Positions 50,292 through 59,022 of a DNA stretch of 64,000 nucleotides are shown piece after piece. The stretch comes from Frateuria_A sp051900425 (GTDB lineage: Bacteria; Pseudomonadota; Gammaproteobacteria; Xanthomonadales; Rhodanobacteraceae): assembly GCF_051900425.1 (NCBI RefSeq), contig NZ_JBHZGK010000001.1, forward strand, positions 186,001-250,000, read 5' to 3'. The notes under the pieces were generated by a model that was given only the letters and a program-made list of their open reading frames with translations, did no database searches and was not told the origin of the DNA. The stretch's first letter is position 1. Every line of letters starts with the position of its first letter. Both the position numbers and the translations under genes were made by a program.

Positions 50292-51931
50292 CACGCCGCC
50301 TCGCCGGCGTCGGCCGGGTGCCTTGCCGGCGGCGTGAGGGTCAGCCGGAAGCAGCTGCCGCCGCCGGCGACGCGCACATATTCGAGCGACGCCTGGTTCG
50401 CCTCGCTCATCTGCCGGGCAAGGTACAGGCCCAGCCCGGTGCCGTACTCGTGCGTGGTGTAGAACGGCTCGAAGATCTGCGCGGCCACCTTGGGCGCGAT
50501 GCCGGGGCCGCGGTCGATCACTTCGAGGATCGGCACGCCGTGTTCGCCCTGGCGCACCACCACCATCACCCGCGCCGGCTCGCCGGGCATGCGGCCATAG
50601 CGCAGCGCGTTCTGCACCAGGTTCCACACCACCTGCTGCAACTGCTGCGGATCGGTCACCGCGGCCACGGCCACCGAGCCGGTGATCACGCGCAGCGAAT
50701 CGCCGCCGATGTCGTTGCCCTGCTTGTATTCCTCCACGAAGCCATTGGCCCAGCGGCCCAGGTCCAGCGTCTCCGGGCGCGAGCGCTCGCGACGGGAGAG
50801 CTGCAGGATGTTCTCGATGATCTCGTTCAACCGCACGCAGTGGTTGTTGATGATCTCGACCATGCGTGCGTCGCTGGCGGCAAGTTCCTTGGACTCGGCC
50901 AGCAACTGCGCCGAGTAGCGGATCGCCGCCAGCGGGTTGCGGATCTCGTGCGCGATCGAGGCGGACAGGCGCCCCAGCGAACTCAGGGTCAGCTCCTCCG
51001 CGCGCCGCGACAGCAGCGAGGTGTCGTCCAGGAAGATCAGTACGTGCGAGTCGTCGTTGGGCGCCAGGCGGGTGAACCGCGGCACCACCTCCGGCACGCC
51101 GTCGGCCAGCTGGGTGGCGGTCTCGTCCAGCTTGCCCGAGGTCATCCAGTGGTACAGGCGGCGCGAGAGCTCGGGCGCCAGCTTGCCCAGGTCGCGCTGG
51201 TCCGACGGCGGGTTGCCCAGCAGCATCCAGGCCGATTCGTTCAACTGGTGGATGCGGTTGGCGTCGTCCACCAGCAGCACGCCGGTCTTCATGCGCCGGA
51301 TGATCAGCTCGTTGACCTGCGAGAGGTTGGCCAGGTCCAGGCTGCGCTGTTCGGCCAGCGCCTCGGTGGCGCGCAACTGACGCCCGAGCACGTGGCAGAG
51401 GGTGGTGGTGGCGAAGTACGCCACGCCGAGCAGGCCCGATTCGAGCAGGTCGCCATCACCATGCGCCTCCACGAGCAGCGTGTGCCCCAGCATGCCCAGC
51501 GTGGCCAGCGCCGCGAAGAAGCATGAAAGCCGCAACGGCAGCACCAGCGCGCCGGTGGAGAGGTTGACCGCCAGCATCATCGCGATGCCGATGCGCGCAT
51601 CGTGGATCAGCCAGGCGGCCAGCACCGCCACCATGATGTCGACCACCAGTGCGCCGGAGACCACCAGCCGCGCGTTCGCCATCGCGTTGCGGGTCTGCAC
51701 CAGCATGCCCAGGGCGAACAGCAGGTAGACCCCGATCACCACGTAGGCCAGCACCGGCTGGTCGACGGTCGGCCAGGTCAGTCGCGGCGAGCTGAGGGCC
51801 AGGCCGGTGTAGACCAGTGCCTGCGCCAGCCGGAAGTAGTTGAGGAAGAACAGTTCGTGGCGGATCGCCATCGCGGCCGGGCGGGCCGGCTGGAAAACGG
51901 GCGGTTCGGCGCTGGGTATCGTGGAAGGCAC
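50291..51931 (-). CDS. pilS: Type IV pilus sensor kinase PilS
   Basis: A 546-residue membrane histidine kinase with about six hydrophobic segments in the first 190 residues, a PAS-like region (about 225-300) and a kinase core. The phospho-acceptor His is in SIAHEIRNPLAA; the ATPase motifs DRGPGI and GTGLGLYLA follow. It phosphorylates PilR and senses pilin levels in known systems. GTG 51931 gives a family-like length; ATG 51871 (526 residues) is possible, and neither has a clear ribosome site. A TATACT -10-like sequence on the minus strand (51961-51966) fits transcription from just upstream. Confidence 0.88.
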   Translation of the reverse strand: MPSTIPSAEPPVFQPARPAAMAIRHELFFLNYFRLAQALVYTGLALSSPRLTWPTVDQPVLAYVVIGVYLLFALGMLVQTRNAMANARLVVSGALVVDIMVAVLAAWLIHDARIGIAMMLAVNLSTGALVLPLRLSCFFAALATLGMLGHTLLVEAHGDGDLLESGLLGVAYFATTTLCHVLGRQLRATEALAEQRSLDLANLSQVNELIIRRMKTGVLLVDDANRIHQLNESAWMLLGNPPSDQRDLGKLAPELSRRLYHWMTSGKLDETATQLADGVPEVVPRFTRLAPNDDSHVLIFLDDTSLLSRRAEELTLSSLGRLSASIAHEIRNPLAAIRYSAQLLAESKELAASDARMVEIINNHCVRLNEIIENILQLSRRERSRPETLDLGRWANGFVEEYKQGNDIGGDSLRVITGSVAVAAVTDPQQLQQVVWNLVQNALRYGRMPGEPARVMVVVRQGEHGVPILEVIDRGPGIAPKVAAQIFEPFYTTHEYGTGLGLYLARQMSEANQASLEYVRVAGGGSCFRLTLTPPARHPADAGEAA

Positions 51932-52215
51932 GTTGACGGCTTGGACGTGGCGTTCGTCCGAGTATAGACAGGCCGGCGCGTGCCGCCAGCGCCGTGGCGC
52001 ACGGATGGGGCGGCACGGGCGGCACTTTCCATCACGGCCGCGTTTGCGCGAAAATGCCCGGCCGTATTGCGCGATTCGTGCCCGGTTGACTCCAGGCAGC
52101 GCGCACTGCACGCCGGCAGCGTGCTGAAAGCCGCCGTCCGACCTCTCCCGCGCCCACGCAGCCCCAAGCGCGCGTGCGGCCCGATACGTTTTCCCCGTTC
52201 GCTCGAGGTATAGGA

Positions 52216-53376
52216 ATGAATTTCCACGAGTACCAGGCCAAAGAGCTGTTCGCGCAGTACGGAATTACCGTGCCGCCGGGCAAGGTTGCCAACTCCCCCG
52301 ACGCCGCCGTCGACGCCGCCAAGGCGCTGGGCGGCTCGCAGTGGATGGTCAAGGCGCAGATCCACGCAGGCGGCCGCGGCAAGGCCGGCGGCGTCAAGTT
52401 CTGCAAGAGCCTCGACGACGTGCGCGCTGCCGCCAAGGGCATGCTCGGCACGAACATGGCGACCTACCAGTCCGCCGGCCGCGCGCTGCCGGTGAACCTG
52501 GTGCTGGTGACCGACGCCACCAACATCGCCAAGGAGCTTTACCTCTCGGTGCTGGTCGACCGTGACTCCAAGGCGATCTCGTTCATCGCGTCCAAGCACG
52601 GCGGCGTGGACATCGAGCAGGTGGCCCGCGACACGCCCGAGGACATCCACACCATCGTGGTGGACTTCGTCGAAGGCCTGCAGCCCTACCAGTGCCGCAA
52701 CCTCGGCTTCGCGATGGACCTCAACGCCAAGCAGGTCAACCAGCTGACCAAGATCATGCTGGGCCTGTACAAGCTGTTCAACGAGAAGGACCTGTCGCTG
52801 GTGGAGCTCAACCCGCTGGCGATCCTCGAGGACGGCAACCTGGCCGCGCTCGACGGCAAGGTGAACTCCGACGACAACGCCGACTTCCGCCATCCGGAAC
52901 TGGTCGCCATGCGCGACCTGACCCAGGAAGACCAGGCCGAAGCGGCTGCCGTGCAGCACAACCTCAACTACGTGACCATGGACGGCTCGATCGGCTGCAT
53001 GGTCAACGGCGCGGGCCTGGCCATGGCCACCATGGACGTGATCAAGCTGGCGGGCGGCGAGCCGGCCAACTTCCTCGACGTCGGCGGCGGTGCCACCAAG
53101 GAGCGCGTGACCGAGGCGTTCAAGCTGATCCTCTCCTCCGACAAGGTGAAGGCCATCCTGGTCAACATCTTTGGCGGCATCGTGCGCTGCGACCTGATCG
53201 CCGAGGGCATCATCGCCGCGGTGAAGGAAGTGGGCCTGACCATCCCGGTGATCGTGCGCCTGCAGGGCACCAACGTGGAGAAGGGCCGCGAGCTGCTGGC
53301 CAACTCCGGCCTGGCGATCACGCCGGCCGACGATCTCAACGACGCGGCGCAGAAAGCCGTGGCCGCCGCGAAGTGA
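52216..53376 (+). CDS. sucC: Succinyl-CoA synthetase beta subunit
   Basis: A 386-residue ADP/GDP-forming subunit of succinyl-CoA synthetase in the TCA cycle. The N-terminus NFHEYQAKELF is the family hallmark and the ATP-grasp domain includes KAQIHAGGRGKAGGVK. The C-terminal power-helix region GGGATKERVTEAF is present. ATG 52216 is preceded by GAGGTATAGGA. Followed by sucD after 13 bases, forming an operon ended by the terminator at 54287. Confidence 0.97.
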   Translation: MNFHEYQAKELFAQYGITVPPGKVANSPDAAVDAAKALGGSQWMVKAQIHAGGRGKAGGVKFCKSLDDVRAAAKGMLGTNMATYQSAGRALPVNLVLVTDATNIAKELYLSVLVDRDSKAISFIASKHGGVDIEQVARDTPEDIHTIVVDFVEGLQPYQCRNLGFAMDLNAKQVNQLTKIMLGLYKLFNEKDLSLVELNPLAILEDGNLAALDGKVNSDDNADFRHPELVAMRDLTQEDQAEAAAVQHNLNYVTMDGSIGCMVNGAGLAMATMDVIKLAGGEPANFLDVGGGATKERVTEAFKLILSSDKVKAILVNIFGGIVRCDLIAEGIIAAVKEVGLTIPVIVRLQGTNVEKGRELLANSGLAITPADDLNDAAQKAVAAAK

Positions 53377-53389
53377 GGAGCGAACAAGC

Positions 53390-54262
53390 ATGAGCGTTCT
53401 GGTCAACAAGAATACGAAGGTGCTGGTGCAGGGTTTCACCGGCCAGCAGGGCACCTTCCACGCCGAGCAGGCGATCGACTACGGCACCAAGATCGTCGGC
53501 GGTGTCACCCCGGGCAAGGGCGGTTCCGAGCACATCGGCCTGCCGGTGTTCAATTCGATGGACGAGGCGGTTGCCGAGACCGGCGCCGACGCGTCGGTCA
53601 TCTTCGTGCCGCCGCCGTTCGCGGCCGACTCGATCCTGGAAGCGATCGACGCGGGCATCCGCGTGATCGTCGCGATCACCGAGGGCATCCCGGTGCTGGA
53701 CATGCTGCGCGTGAAGAACGTGCTGGCGCAGCATCCGGAGACCGTGCTGATCGGGCCGAACTGCCCGGGCATCATCACCCCGGGCGAGTGCAAGATCGGC
53801 ATCATGCCGGGGCACATCCACAAGCCGGGCAAGGTCGGCATCGTGTCGCGTTCGGGCACGCTGACCTATGAAGCGGTGTTCCAGACCACCAACGAAGGCC
53901 TGGGCCAGTCCACCTGTATCGGCATCGGCGGCGACCCGATCAACGGCCTGAACTTCATCGACTGCCTGAAGCTGTTCCAGGACGATCCGCAGACCGAGGG
54001 CATCATCATGGTCGGCGAGATCGGCGGCAGCGCCGAGGAAGACGCGGCCGAGTTCATCGGCGAGTACGTGACCAAGCCGGTGGTGTCGTTCATCGCCGGT
54101 GCGTCGGCCCCGGCCGGCAAGCGCATGGGCCATGCCGGCGCGATCATCTCCGGCGGCAAGGGCACGGCGGCGGCGAAGTTCGCGGCGCTGGAGAAGGCCG
54201 GCGTGACGACCGTGAAGTCGCCGGCCGACCTGGGCAAGACGCTGGCGAAGCTGATGAAGTAA
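53390..54262 (+). CDS. sucD: Succinyl-CoA synthetase alpha subunit
   Basis: A 290-residue alpha subunit with an N-terminal CoA-binding Rossmann domain (QGFTGQQGTFHAEQA) and the catalytic phosphohistidine His248 in GHAGAIISGG. It forms the heterodimer or heterotetramer with SucC. Length is normal. The start follows sucC with a GAGGAG site upstream. Confidence 0.97.
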   Translation: MSVLVNKNTKVLVQGFTGQQGTFHAEQAIDYGTKIVGGVTPGKGGSEHIGLPVFNSMDEAVAETGADASVIFVPPPFAADSILEAIDAGIRVIVAITEGIPVLDMLRVKNVLAQHPETVLIGPNCPGIITPGECKIGIMPGHIHKPGKVGIVSRSGTLTYEAVFQTTNEGLGQSTCIGIGGDPINGLNFIDCLKLFQDDPQTEGIIMVGEIGGSAEEDAAEFIGEYVTKPVVSFIAGASAPAGKRMGHAGAIISGGKGTAAAKFAALEKAGVTTVKSPADLGKTLAKLMK

Positions 54263-54286
54263 GGCGCGTCACTTCGCGCACGACAG

Positions 54287-54318
54287 AAGGCCACGCGAAA
54301 GCGTGGCCTTTTGCTTTT
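54287..54318 (+). terminator. Rho-independent terminator of sucCD
   Basis: AAGGCCACGC and GCGTGGCCTT form a perfect 10-bp stem closed by a GAAA tetraloop and followed by TTGCTTTT, 24 bases after the sucD stop codon. Confidence 0.92.
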
Positions 54319-54320
54319 AA

Positions 54321-54472
54321 GGCTCCCTCTCCCCTCCGGGGAGAGGGTCGGGGTGAGGGGCCGGGGCTCGCGGGAAAGGCCATTCGAACCTGAAGAGCAG
54401 AGCTGAGGCGCTTACGAAGCCTTCCGCGAGAGCGCCCCCTCACCCCAGCCCTCTCCCCGAAGGGGAGAGGGG
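54321..54472. repeat. Family C repeat pair
   Basis: CCCTCTCCCCTCCGGGGAGA followed by GGGTCGGGGTGAGGGGCCGG, and about 70 bases on its inverse CCCCCTCACCCCAGCCCTCT. It lies between the sucCD terminator and nadE. Confidence 0.8.
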
Positions 54473-54541
54473 GCCACAAGCGTTGGCCCGCCAAACACCC
54501 GCCCCCACTATCATGGCGATCCCCCAACGCCCCTTCCTCCC

Positions 54542-56158
54542 ATGAGCACCCAACTCCGCCTCGCTTTGGCCCAGTTCGATTTCACCGTGGGCGCCGTCGC
54601 CGCCAACGCCGCCAAGATCCGCGAGCTGACGAAGCAGGCGCACGCGGGCGGCGCGGACCTGGTGGTGTTCCCCGAACTGGCGGTCAGCGGCTACCCGCCC
54701 GAGGACCTGCTGATCCGCCCGAGCTTCCTGCAGGCCTGCAACGAGGCGATCGCCACGCTGGCGCAGGACACCAACGGCCTCGCCGCGCTGGTTGGCTTCC
54801 CGCACAGCGAGGGCGAGGTCTACAACGCCGCCGCGCTGTTGCGCGATGGCCGCATCGAGTGCGTCGCGCACAAGCAGGCGCTGCCCAACTACGGCGTATT
54901 CGACGACAAGCGCTACTTCCGCCCGGGCCACGCCAGCGCCATCGGCATGGTCAACGGCGTGCGCGTGGGCTTCCTCGTCTGCGAGGACATCTGGGAGCCC
55001 GAGCCGGCTGCGCAGGCGGCTGGGGCGGGCGCAGAGCTGATCGTAGTGATCAACGCCTCGCCCTGGGACGACGCCAAGCAGGCCACGCGCGAGGCCTTGC
55101 TCGCCGCGCGGGCGCGGGAAACCGGCTGCGCCATCGCCTATCTGAACCTGGTCGGTGGGCAGGACGAGGTGGTGTACGACGGCGCCTCGATGCTGGTCAA
55201 CGGCGACGGTACGGTCGCCGCACGTGCGCCAGCCTTCGTCGACGCGCTGCTGTGGGCCACCTTCGATCCGGCCACTCGCACGCTGAGCGCGGAGAACTGG
55301 CCGGTCGCCGCCGATACGCGTCCGGAGGCGGTGCTGTACGCCGCGCTGGTTCGCGGCATCCGCGACTACATCGACAAGAACGGCTTTCCTGGCGTACTGC
55401 TGGGCCTTTCCGGCGGCATCGACTCCGCGCTGACCCTGGTGCTCGCGGTCGACGCGCTGGGCGCCGAACGCGTTACCGCGGTGATGCTGCCGACCCGCTA
55501 CACCTCGAAGCTCTCGCTGGACGGTGCGCGCGAACAGGCCGAGCGCCTGGGCGTGGCCTACCACGCGATCGATATCGAGCCGACCTACCAGAGCTTCCTG
55601 GCCGCGCTGGCGCCCGCCTTCGGCGGCAGGCCCGCCGACACCACCGAGGAAAACCTGCAGTCGCGCACCCGCGGCGTGATGCTGATGGGCCTGTCCAACA
55701 AACACGGCCATCTGCTGCTGGCCACCGGCAACAAGAGCGAAATGGCGGTCGGCTACGCCACGCTCTATGGCGACATGTGCGGCGCCTATGCCCCGCTCAA
55801 GGACGTCTACAAGACGGTGGTGTACCGGCTCTCGCGCTGGCGCAACGAGGCCGGCTGCGTGATCCCGCCGGCGGTGATCGACCGCCCACCCTCGGCCGAG
55901 CTGCGCGAGGACCAGACCGACCAGGATTCGCTGCCGCCCTACGACGTGCTCGACACCATCCTCAAGCGCTTCATCGAGGACGAGCAATCGCAGGCCGAGA
56001 TCGCCGCCGCCGGCTTCGAGCCCGATACGGTGCGACGCGTCGCCAGCCTGGTATTGCGCAACGAATTCAAGCGCCGCCAGGCGGCCCCCGGCCCACGCGT
56101 CACCACCCGCGCCTTCGGCCGCGAACGCCGCTATCCCATCACCTCCGGCTGGAGGTAG
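54542..56158 (+). CDS. nadE: Glutamine-dependent NAD+ synthase
   Basis: A 538-residue two-domain enzyme that amidates nicotinic acid adenine dinucleotide to NAD+. The N-terminal nitrilase-like glutaminase (about 1-240) has its Glu in FPELAVSGYPPEDL, Lys in LPNYGVFDDKRYF and nucleophile Cys147 in LVCEDIWEP. The C-terminal synthetase has the PP-loop LSGGIDSALTL. Fully standard for the family. Convergent with bamD, sharing a bidirectional terminator. Confidence 0.95.
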   Translation: MSTQLRLALAQFDFTVGAVAANAAKIRELTKQAHAGGADLVVFPELAVSGYPPEDLLIRPSFLQACNEAIATLAQDTNGLAALVGFPHSEGEVYNAAALLRDGRIECVAHKQALPNYGVFDDKRYFRPGHASAIGMVNGVRVGFLVCEDIWEPEPAAQAAGAGAELIVVINASPWDDAKQATREALLAARARETGCAIAYLNLVGGQDEVVYDGASMLVNGDGTVAARAPAFVDALLWATFDPATRTLSAENWPVAADTRPEAVLYAALVRGIRDYIDKNGFPGVLLGLSGGIDSALTLVLAVDALGAERVTAVMLPTRYTSKLSLDGAREQAERLGVAYHAIDIEPTYQSFLAALAPAFGGRPADTTEENLQSRTRGVMLMGLSNKHGHLLLATGNKSEMAVGYATLYGDMCGAYAPLKDVYKTVVYRLSRWRNEAGCVIPPAVIDRPPSAELREDQTDQDSLPPYDVLDTILKRFIEDEQSQAEIAAAGFEPDTVRRVASLVLRNEFKRRQAAPGPRVTTRAFGRERRYPITSGWR

Positions 56159-56160
56159 CA

Positions 56161-56226
56161 CCTGCAGGAGCGCTCCGGTGCGCGACCGCGATCCAGCATG
56201 GGTCACGCACAGGCCGGTTCCTGCAA
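56161..56226. repeat. Family A inverted repeat, degenerate copy
   Basis: CCTGCAGGAGCGCTCCGGTG and, inverted, TCACGCACAGGCCGGTTCCT, about 30 bases apart. It resembles the other A elements but with more mismatches. Directly after nadE. Confidence 0.6.
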
Positions 56227-56262
56227 AAAGGAAAGGCCGGCGATGCGCCGGCCTTCTTTTTT
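56226..56262. terminator. Bidirectional terminator between nadE and bamD
   Basis: AGGCCGGCG and CGCCGGCCT form a 9-bp stem with an ATG loop. TCTTTTTT follows on the plus strand; on the minus strand the stem is followed by TCCTTTTT. It serves both convergent genes. Confidence 0.9.
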
Positions 56263-57089
56263 CAATGATGTCCCGAGAAGGGAATCAGCTTGCGCAACGT
56301 CGACGGCGCATGCGGCCACTTCGGATCGTCAAGGTACGGATGATCCGGATAGTTGAGCGCCAGCACCTTGCGCACGTTCTCGGCCTGTGCCTTCTGGTCC
56401 AGCGCCAGGTAGCTGCGCGCCAGGATGGCCAGCGCGTCGCCCGTCTGCGGTGCCTGCTGGTAGTGCTCGACCACGTACTGCGCGCGGTCGGCCGCCGCCA
56501 CGAACGCCTTGTTGCGAAGGTAGAACTTGGCCACATTGATCTCGTACTGCGCCAGGATGTTGCGCAGGTAGATCATGCGCTGGCGCGCATCGGCGGTGTA
56601 GGCACTGTCGGGGAAGCGACGGGCCAGCTCGGAAAAGTCGTCGAACGCCTGCAGGTTGTAGGCCTGGTCGCGCCGCGCCTGCGAGCCCTCGCGCGAGATG
56701 AAGCGCTCGATCACGCCGCTGGTGCGACCGAAATTGATCAGGCCGCGCAGGTAATAGGCATAATCGACATGCTTCTGGGTCGGATAGGTCTTGATGAAGC
56801 GGTTGATCGTCGAGTACGCGTCGTCCGGCTGGTTGTCCTTGTACTGCGAGTAGGCCAACTCCAGCTGCGATTGCTCGTTGTAGTCGCCCGACGGGAAGCG
56901 CGCGATCAGGCGCTGGTAGGCCTTGGTCGCCGCGGCGTAGTCGCCGTTCATCAGGTCGTCGTGGGCGGTGGCGTAGAGCTTCTCCACCGGCATGGTGTCG
57001 ATGGTCTCGCGCTTGTGGCCGAACATCGAGCAGGCGCCCAGCGAGAAGCCCAGGACCAGCACGGCGAGCAGTTTGAAGAATACGCGCAT
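56262..57089 (-). CDS. bamD: Outer-membrane assembly lipoprotein BamD
   Basis: A 275-residue lipoprotein of the Bam complex that inserts beta-barrel proteins into the outer membrane. The signal peptide ends in lipobox LGAC with Cys20. Tetratricopeptide-like repeats follow, for example GDYAAATKAYQRLIARFPSG and DAYSTINRFIKTYP. The start at 57089 begins MRVFFKLLAVL. It is divergent from rluD, 68 bases away, the conserved arrangement in many gammaproteobacteria. Confidence 0.95.
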   Translation of the reverse strand: MRVFFKLLAVLVLGFSLGACSMFGHKRETIDTMPVEKLYATAHDDLMNGDYAAATKAYQRLIARFPSGDYNEQSQLELAYSQYKDNQPDDAYSTINRFIKTYPTQKHVDYAYYLRGLINFGRTSGVIERFISREGSQARRDQAYNLQAFDDFSELARRFPDSAYTADARQRMIYLRNILAQYEINVAKFYLRNKAFVAAADRAQYVVEHYQQAPQTGDALAILARSYLALDQKAQAENVRKVLALNYPDHPYLDDPKWPHAPSTLRKLIPFSGHH

Positions 57090-57157
57090 TGGGAATTTTG
57101 TATGGATGTGATCGTGGGGATGATAGCCCAAACCGTCGGCCACCCGCGGAGGGCGGC

Positions 57158-58126
57158 ATGACCGTCATCCGTCACCAGGCGCAGGTTCCGCTGTCGGCGG
57201 CAGGCAGGCGCTTCGACCAGGCGCTGGCCGAGATGTTCCCGGACTATTCGCGCTCGCGGCTGGCCGGCTGGATCAAGGCCGGGGCGGTGACCCTGGATGG
57301 CGCCGTGGCGCCGCCGCGCCAGCTGCTGCGCGGTGGCGAGCAGGTGCGGCTGGAAGCCGAGCTGGCCAACGAGGTGCAGAGTGCGCCCGAGGCGATCGAC
57401 CTGGCCATCGTGCACGAGGACGAACACCTGCTCGTGCTGGACAAGCCCGCCGGCCTGGTGGTGCATCCGGGCGCGGGCAACCCGGCCGGGACCCTGCTGA
57501 ACGCGCTGCTGCACCACGACGCCACGCTGGCCGAGCTGCCGCGGGCAGGCATCGTGCACCGGCTGGACAAGGACACCTCCGGGCTGATGGTGGTGGCCCG
57601 GTCGCTGGCCGCGCATACCGCGCTGGTGGACATGCTTTCGCGGCACGAGGTGGAGCGGCAGTACGAGGCGGTGGTGCTCGGCACGCTGGTCGCCGGCGGC
57701 ACCGTCGATGCGCCGATCGGACGGCACATGGGCGACCGCCTGCGCCAGGCCGTGCGCGACGAGGAGGACGGCAAGCACGCCGTCACGCACTACCGCCTGC
57801 GCGAGCGCTTCCGGGCGCACAGCCTGATCCAGTGCAACCTGGAAACCGGCCGCACCCACCAGATCCGCGTGCACATGGCGCACATCCACCATCCGCTGGT
57901 CGGCGATCCGCTCTACGGCGGCAGCCTGCGCCTGCCCAAGGGGGCGACGCCGGCGCTGGTGGCCGCGTTGCGCGGCTTCCGCCGGCAGGCGCTGCACGCC
58001 GAGCGGCTGGCCTTCGAGCATCCGGCGACGGGCGAGGCGATGGCCTTCGAGGCCAGGCGGCCGGGGGACATGGACGCATTGATCGCAACGCTGCATGCCG
58101 ATGCGCTGGAGCAAAGCGAGCCGTAG
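57158..58126 (+). CDS. rluD: 23S rRNA pseudouridine synthase RluD
   Basis: A 322-residue enzyme that makes pseudouridines in helix 69 of 23S rRNA. An N-terminal S4 domain (about 15-80) is followed by the RluA-type catalytic domain with Asp137 in HRLDKDTSGL. ATG 57158 has a GGAGG site. Divergent from bamD and followed by pgeF after 79 bases, the usual order. Confidence 0.95.
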   Translation: MTVIRHQAQVPLSAAGRRFDQALAEMFPDYSRSRLAGWIKAGAVTLDGAVAPPRQLLRGGEQVRLEAELANEVQSAPEAIDLAIVHEDEHLLVLDKPAGLVVHPGAGNPAGTLLNALLHHDATLAELPRAGIVHRLDKDTSGLMVVARSLAAHTALVDMLSRHEVERQYEAVVLGTLVAGGTVDAPIGRHMGDRLRQAVRDEEDGKHAVTHYRLRERFRAHSLIQCNLETGRTHQIRVHMAHIHHPLVGDPLYGGSLRLPKGATPALVAALRGFRRQALHAERLAFEHPATGEAMAFEARRPGDMDALIATLHADALEQSEP

Positions 58127-58205
58127 CCTGCAACGCGGGCCCTCCACCGACGGGAGGCATGCACGGGCGCGCTATGCTTGCCGCTCCCCCGAGACGGCCA
58201 TCCCC

Positions 58206-58949
58206 GTGACCGAACCCTGGATCCTCCCCGACTGGCCCGCGCCGCGTGGCGTGCATGCGGCCGTGACCACGCGCCACGGCCCGGGCATTTCCACCGGCGC
58301 CTACGCGCGCTTCAACCTCGGCCTGCGCAGCGGCGACAGCAGCGAGGCGGTAGCGAGCAACCGCGACGCGCTGGGCCACGCACTCGACCTGCCGTCCGGG
58401 CCGCGCTGGTTACGCCAGGTGCACGGCACCACCGTCGCGCAACTCGGACCGCTTGCCAGCGACGAGGAGCCGCAGGCGGACGCGGCCGTGGCGCACCTGC
58501 CCGGCACGGTGCTGGCGATCCTCACGGCCGACTGCCTGCCGGTATTGTTCTGCAGCGAGGACGGCGCGCGCATCGGCGCTGCGCATGCGGGTTGGCGCGG
58601 CCTGGCCGCGGGTGTGCTGGAGGCGACGATGGACGCGATGGGGACGGCGCCTGCACGGCTGATGGCATGGCTGGGGCCCTGCATCGGCGCACCTTCCTAC
58701 GAGGTAGGCGAGGAAGTGCGCGCGGCGTTCGTGGAGCGGAACGCGCAAGCGTCCACCTGCTTCACCGCGACGCGGCCCGGCCACTGGCGCTGCGATCTGG
58801 CCGGCCTGGCGCGACAGAAACTGGCCGCCGCTGGCGTGACACGCATCCATGGCGGCGGCTTCGACACGCTGGTCGACGAGCGCTTCTATTCCTATCGTCG
58901 TGATGGCGCCAGCAGCGGCCGTTTCGCAAGCCTGATCTGGCGCGACTGA
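58206..58949 (+). CDS. pgeF: PgeF/YfiH family protein (multicopper oxidase-like)
   Basis: A 247-residue protein of the YfiH/DUF152 family, in E. coli linked to correcting peptidoglycan errors by removing L-Ser from UDP-MurNAc; other members act as purine nucleosidase or laccase-like. Conserved metal-site segments are QVHGTTV, TADCLPVLF and AAHAGWRGLA. GTG 58206 begins the family N-terminus (TEPWILPDWPAP). Its place after rluD is conserved. Confidence 0.9.
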   Translation: MTEPWILPDWPAPRGVHAAVTTRHGPGISTGAYARFNLGLRSGDSSEAVASNRDALGHALDLPSGPRWLRQVHGTTVAQLGPLASDEEPQADAAVAHLPGTVLAILTADCLPVLFCSEDGARIGAAHAGWRGLAAGVLEATMDAMGTAPARLMAWLGPCIGAPSYEVGEEVRAAFVERNAQASTCFTATRPGHWRCDLAGLARQKLAAAGVTRIHGGGFDTLVDERFYSYRRDGASSGRFASLIWRD

Positions 58950-58954
58950 GGCAG

Positions 58955-58972
58955 GGTGGGCTTCGGCCCACC
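58955..58972. terminator. UUCG-loop hairpin between pgeF and the acyl-CoA dehydrogenase gene
   Basis: GGTGGGC-TTCG-GCCCACC, a perfect 7-bp stem with the very stable UUCG tetraloop, 6 bases after the pgeF stop. No U-run. CCACCCTGC at 59007 could pair with GCAGGGTGG at 58951 as an alternative fold. Probably marks mRNA 3' ends of the convergent genes. Confidence 0.5.
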
Positions 58973-59022
58973 GCCACCTCGCGACGATGGCAGGCAGGGC
59001 CGGAGTCCACCCTGCGCCGGCC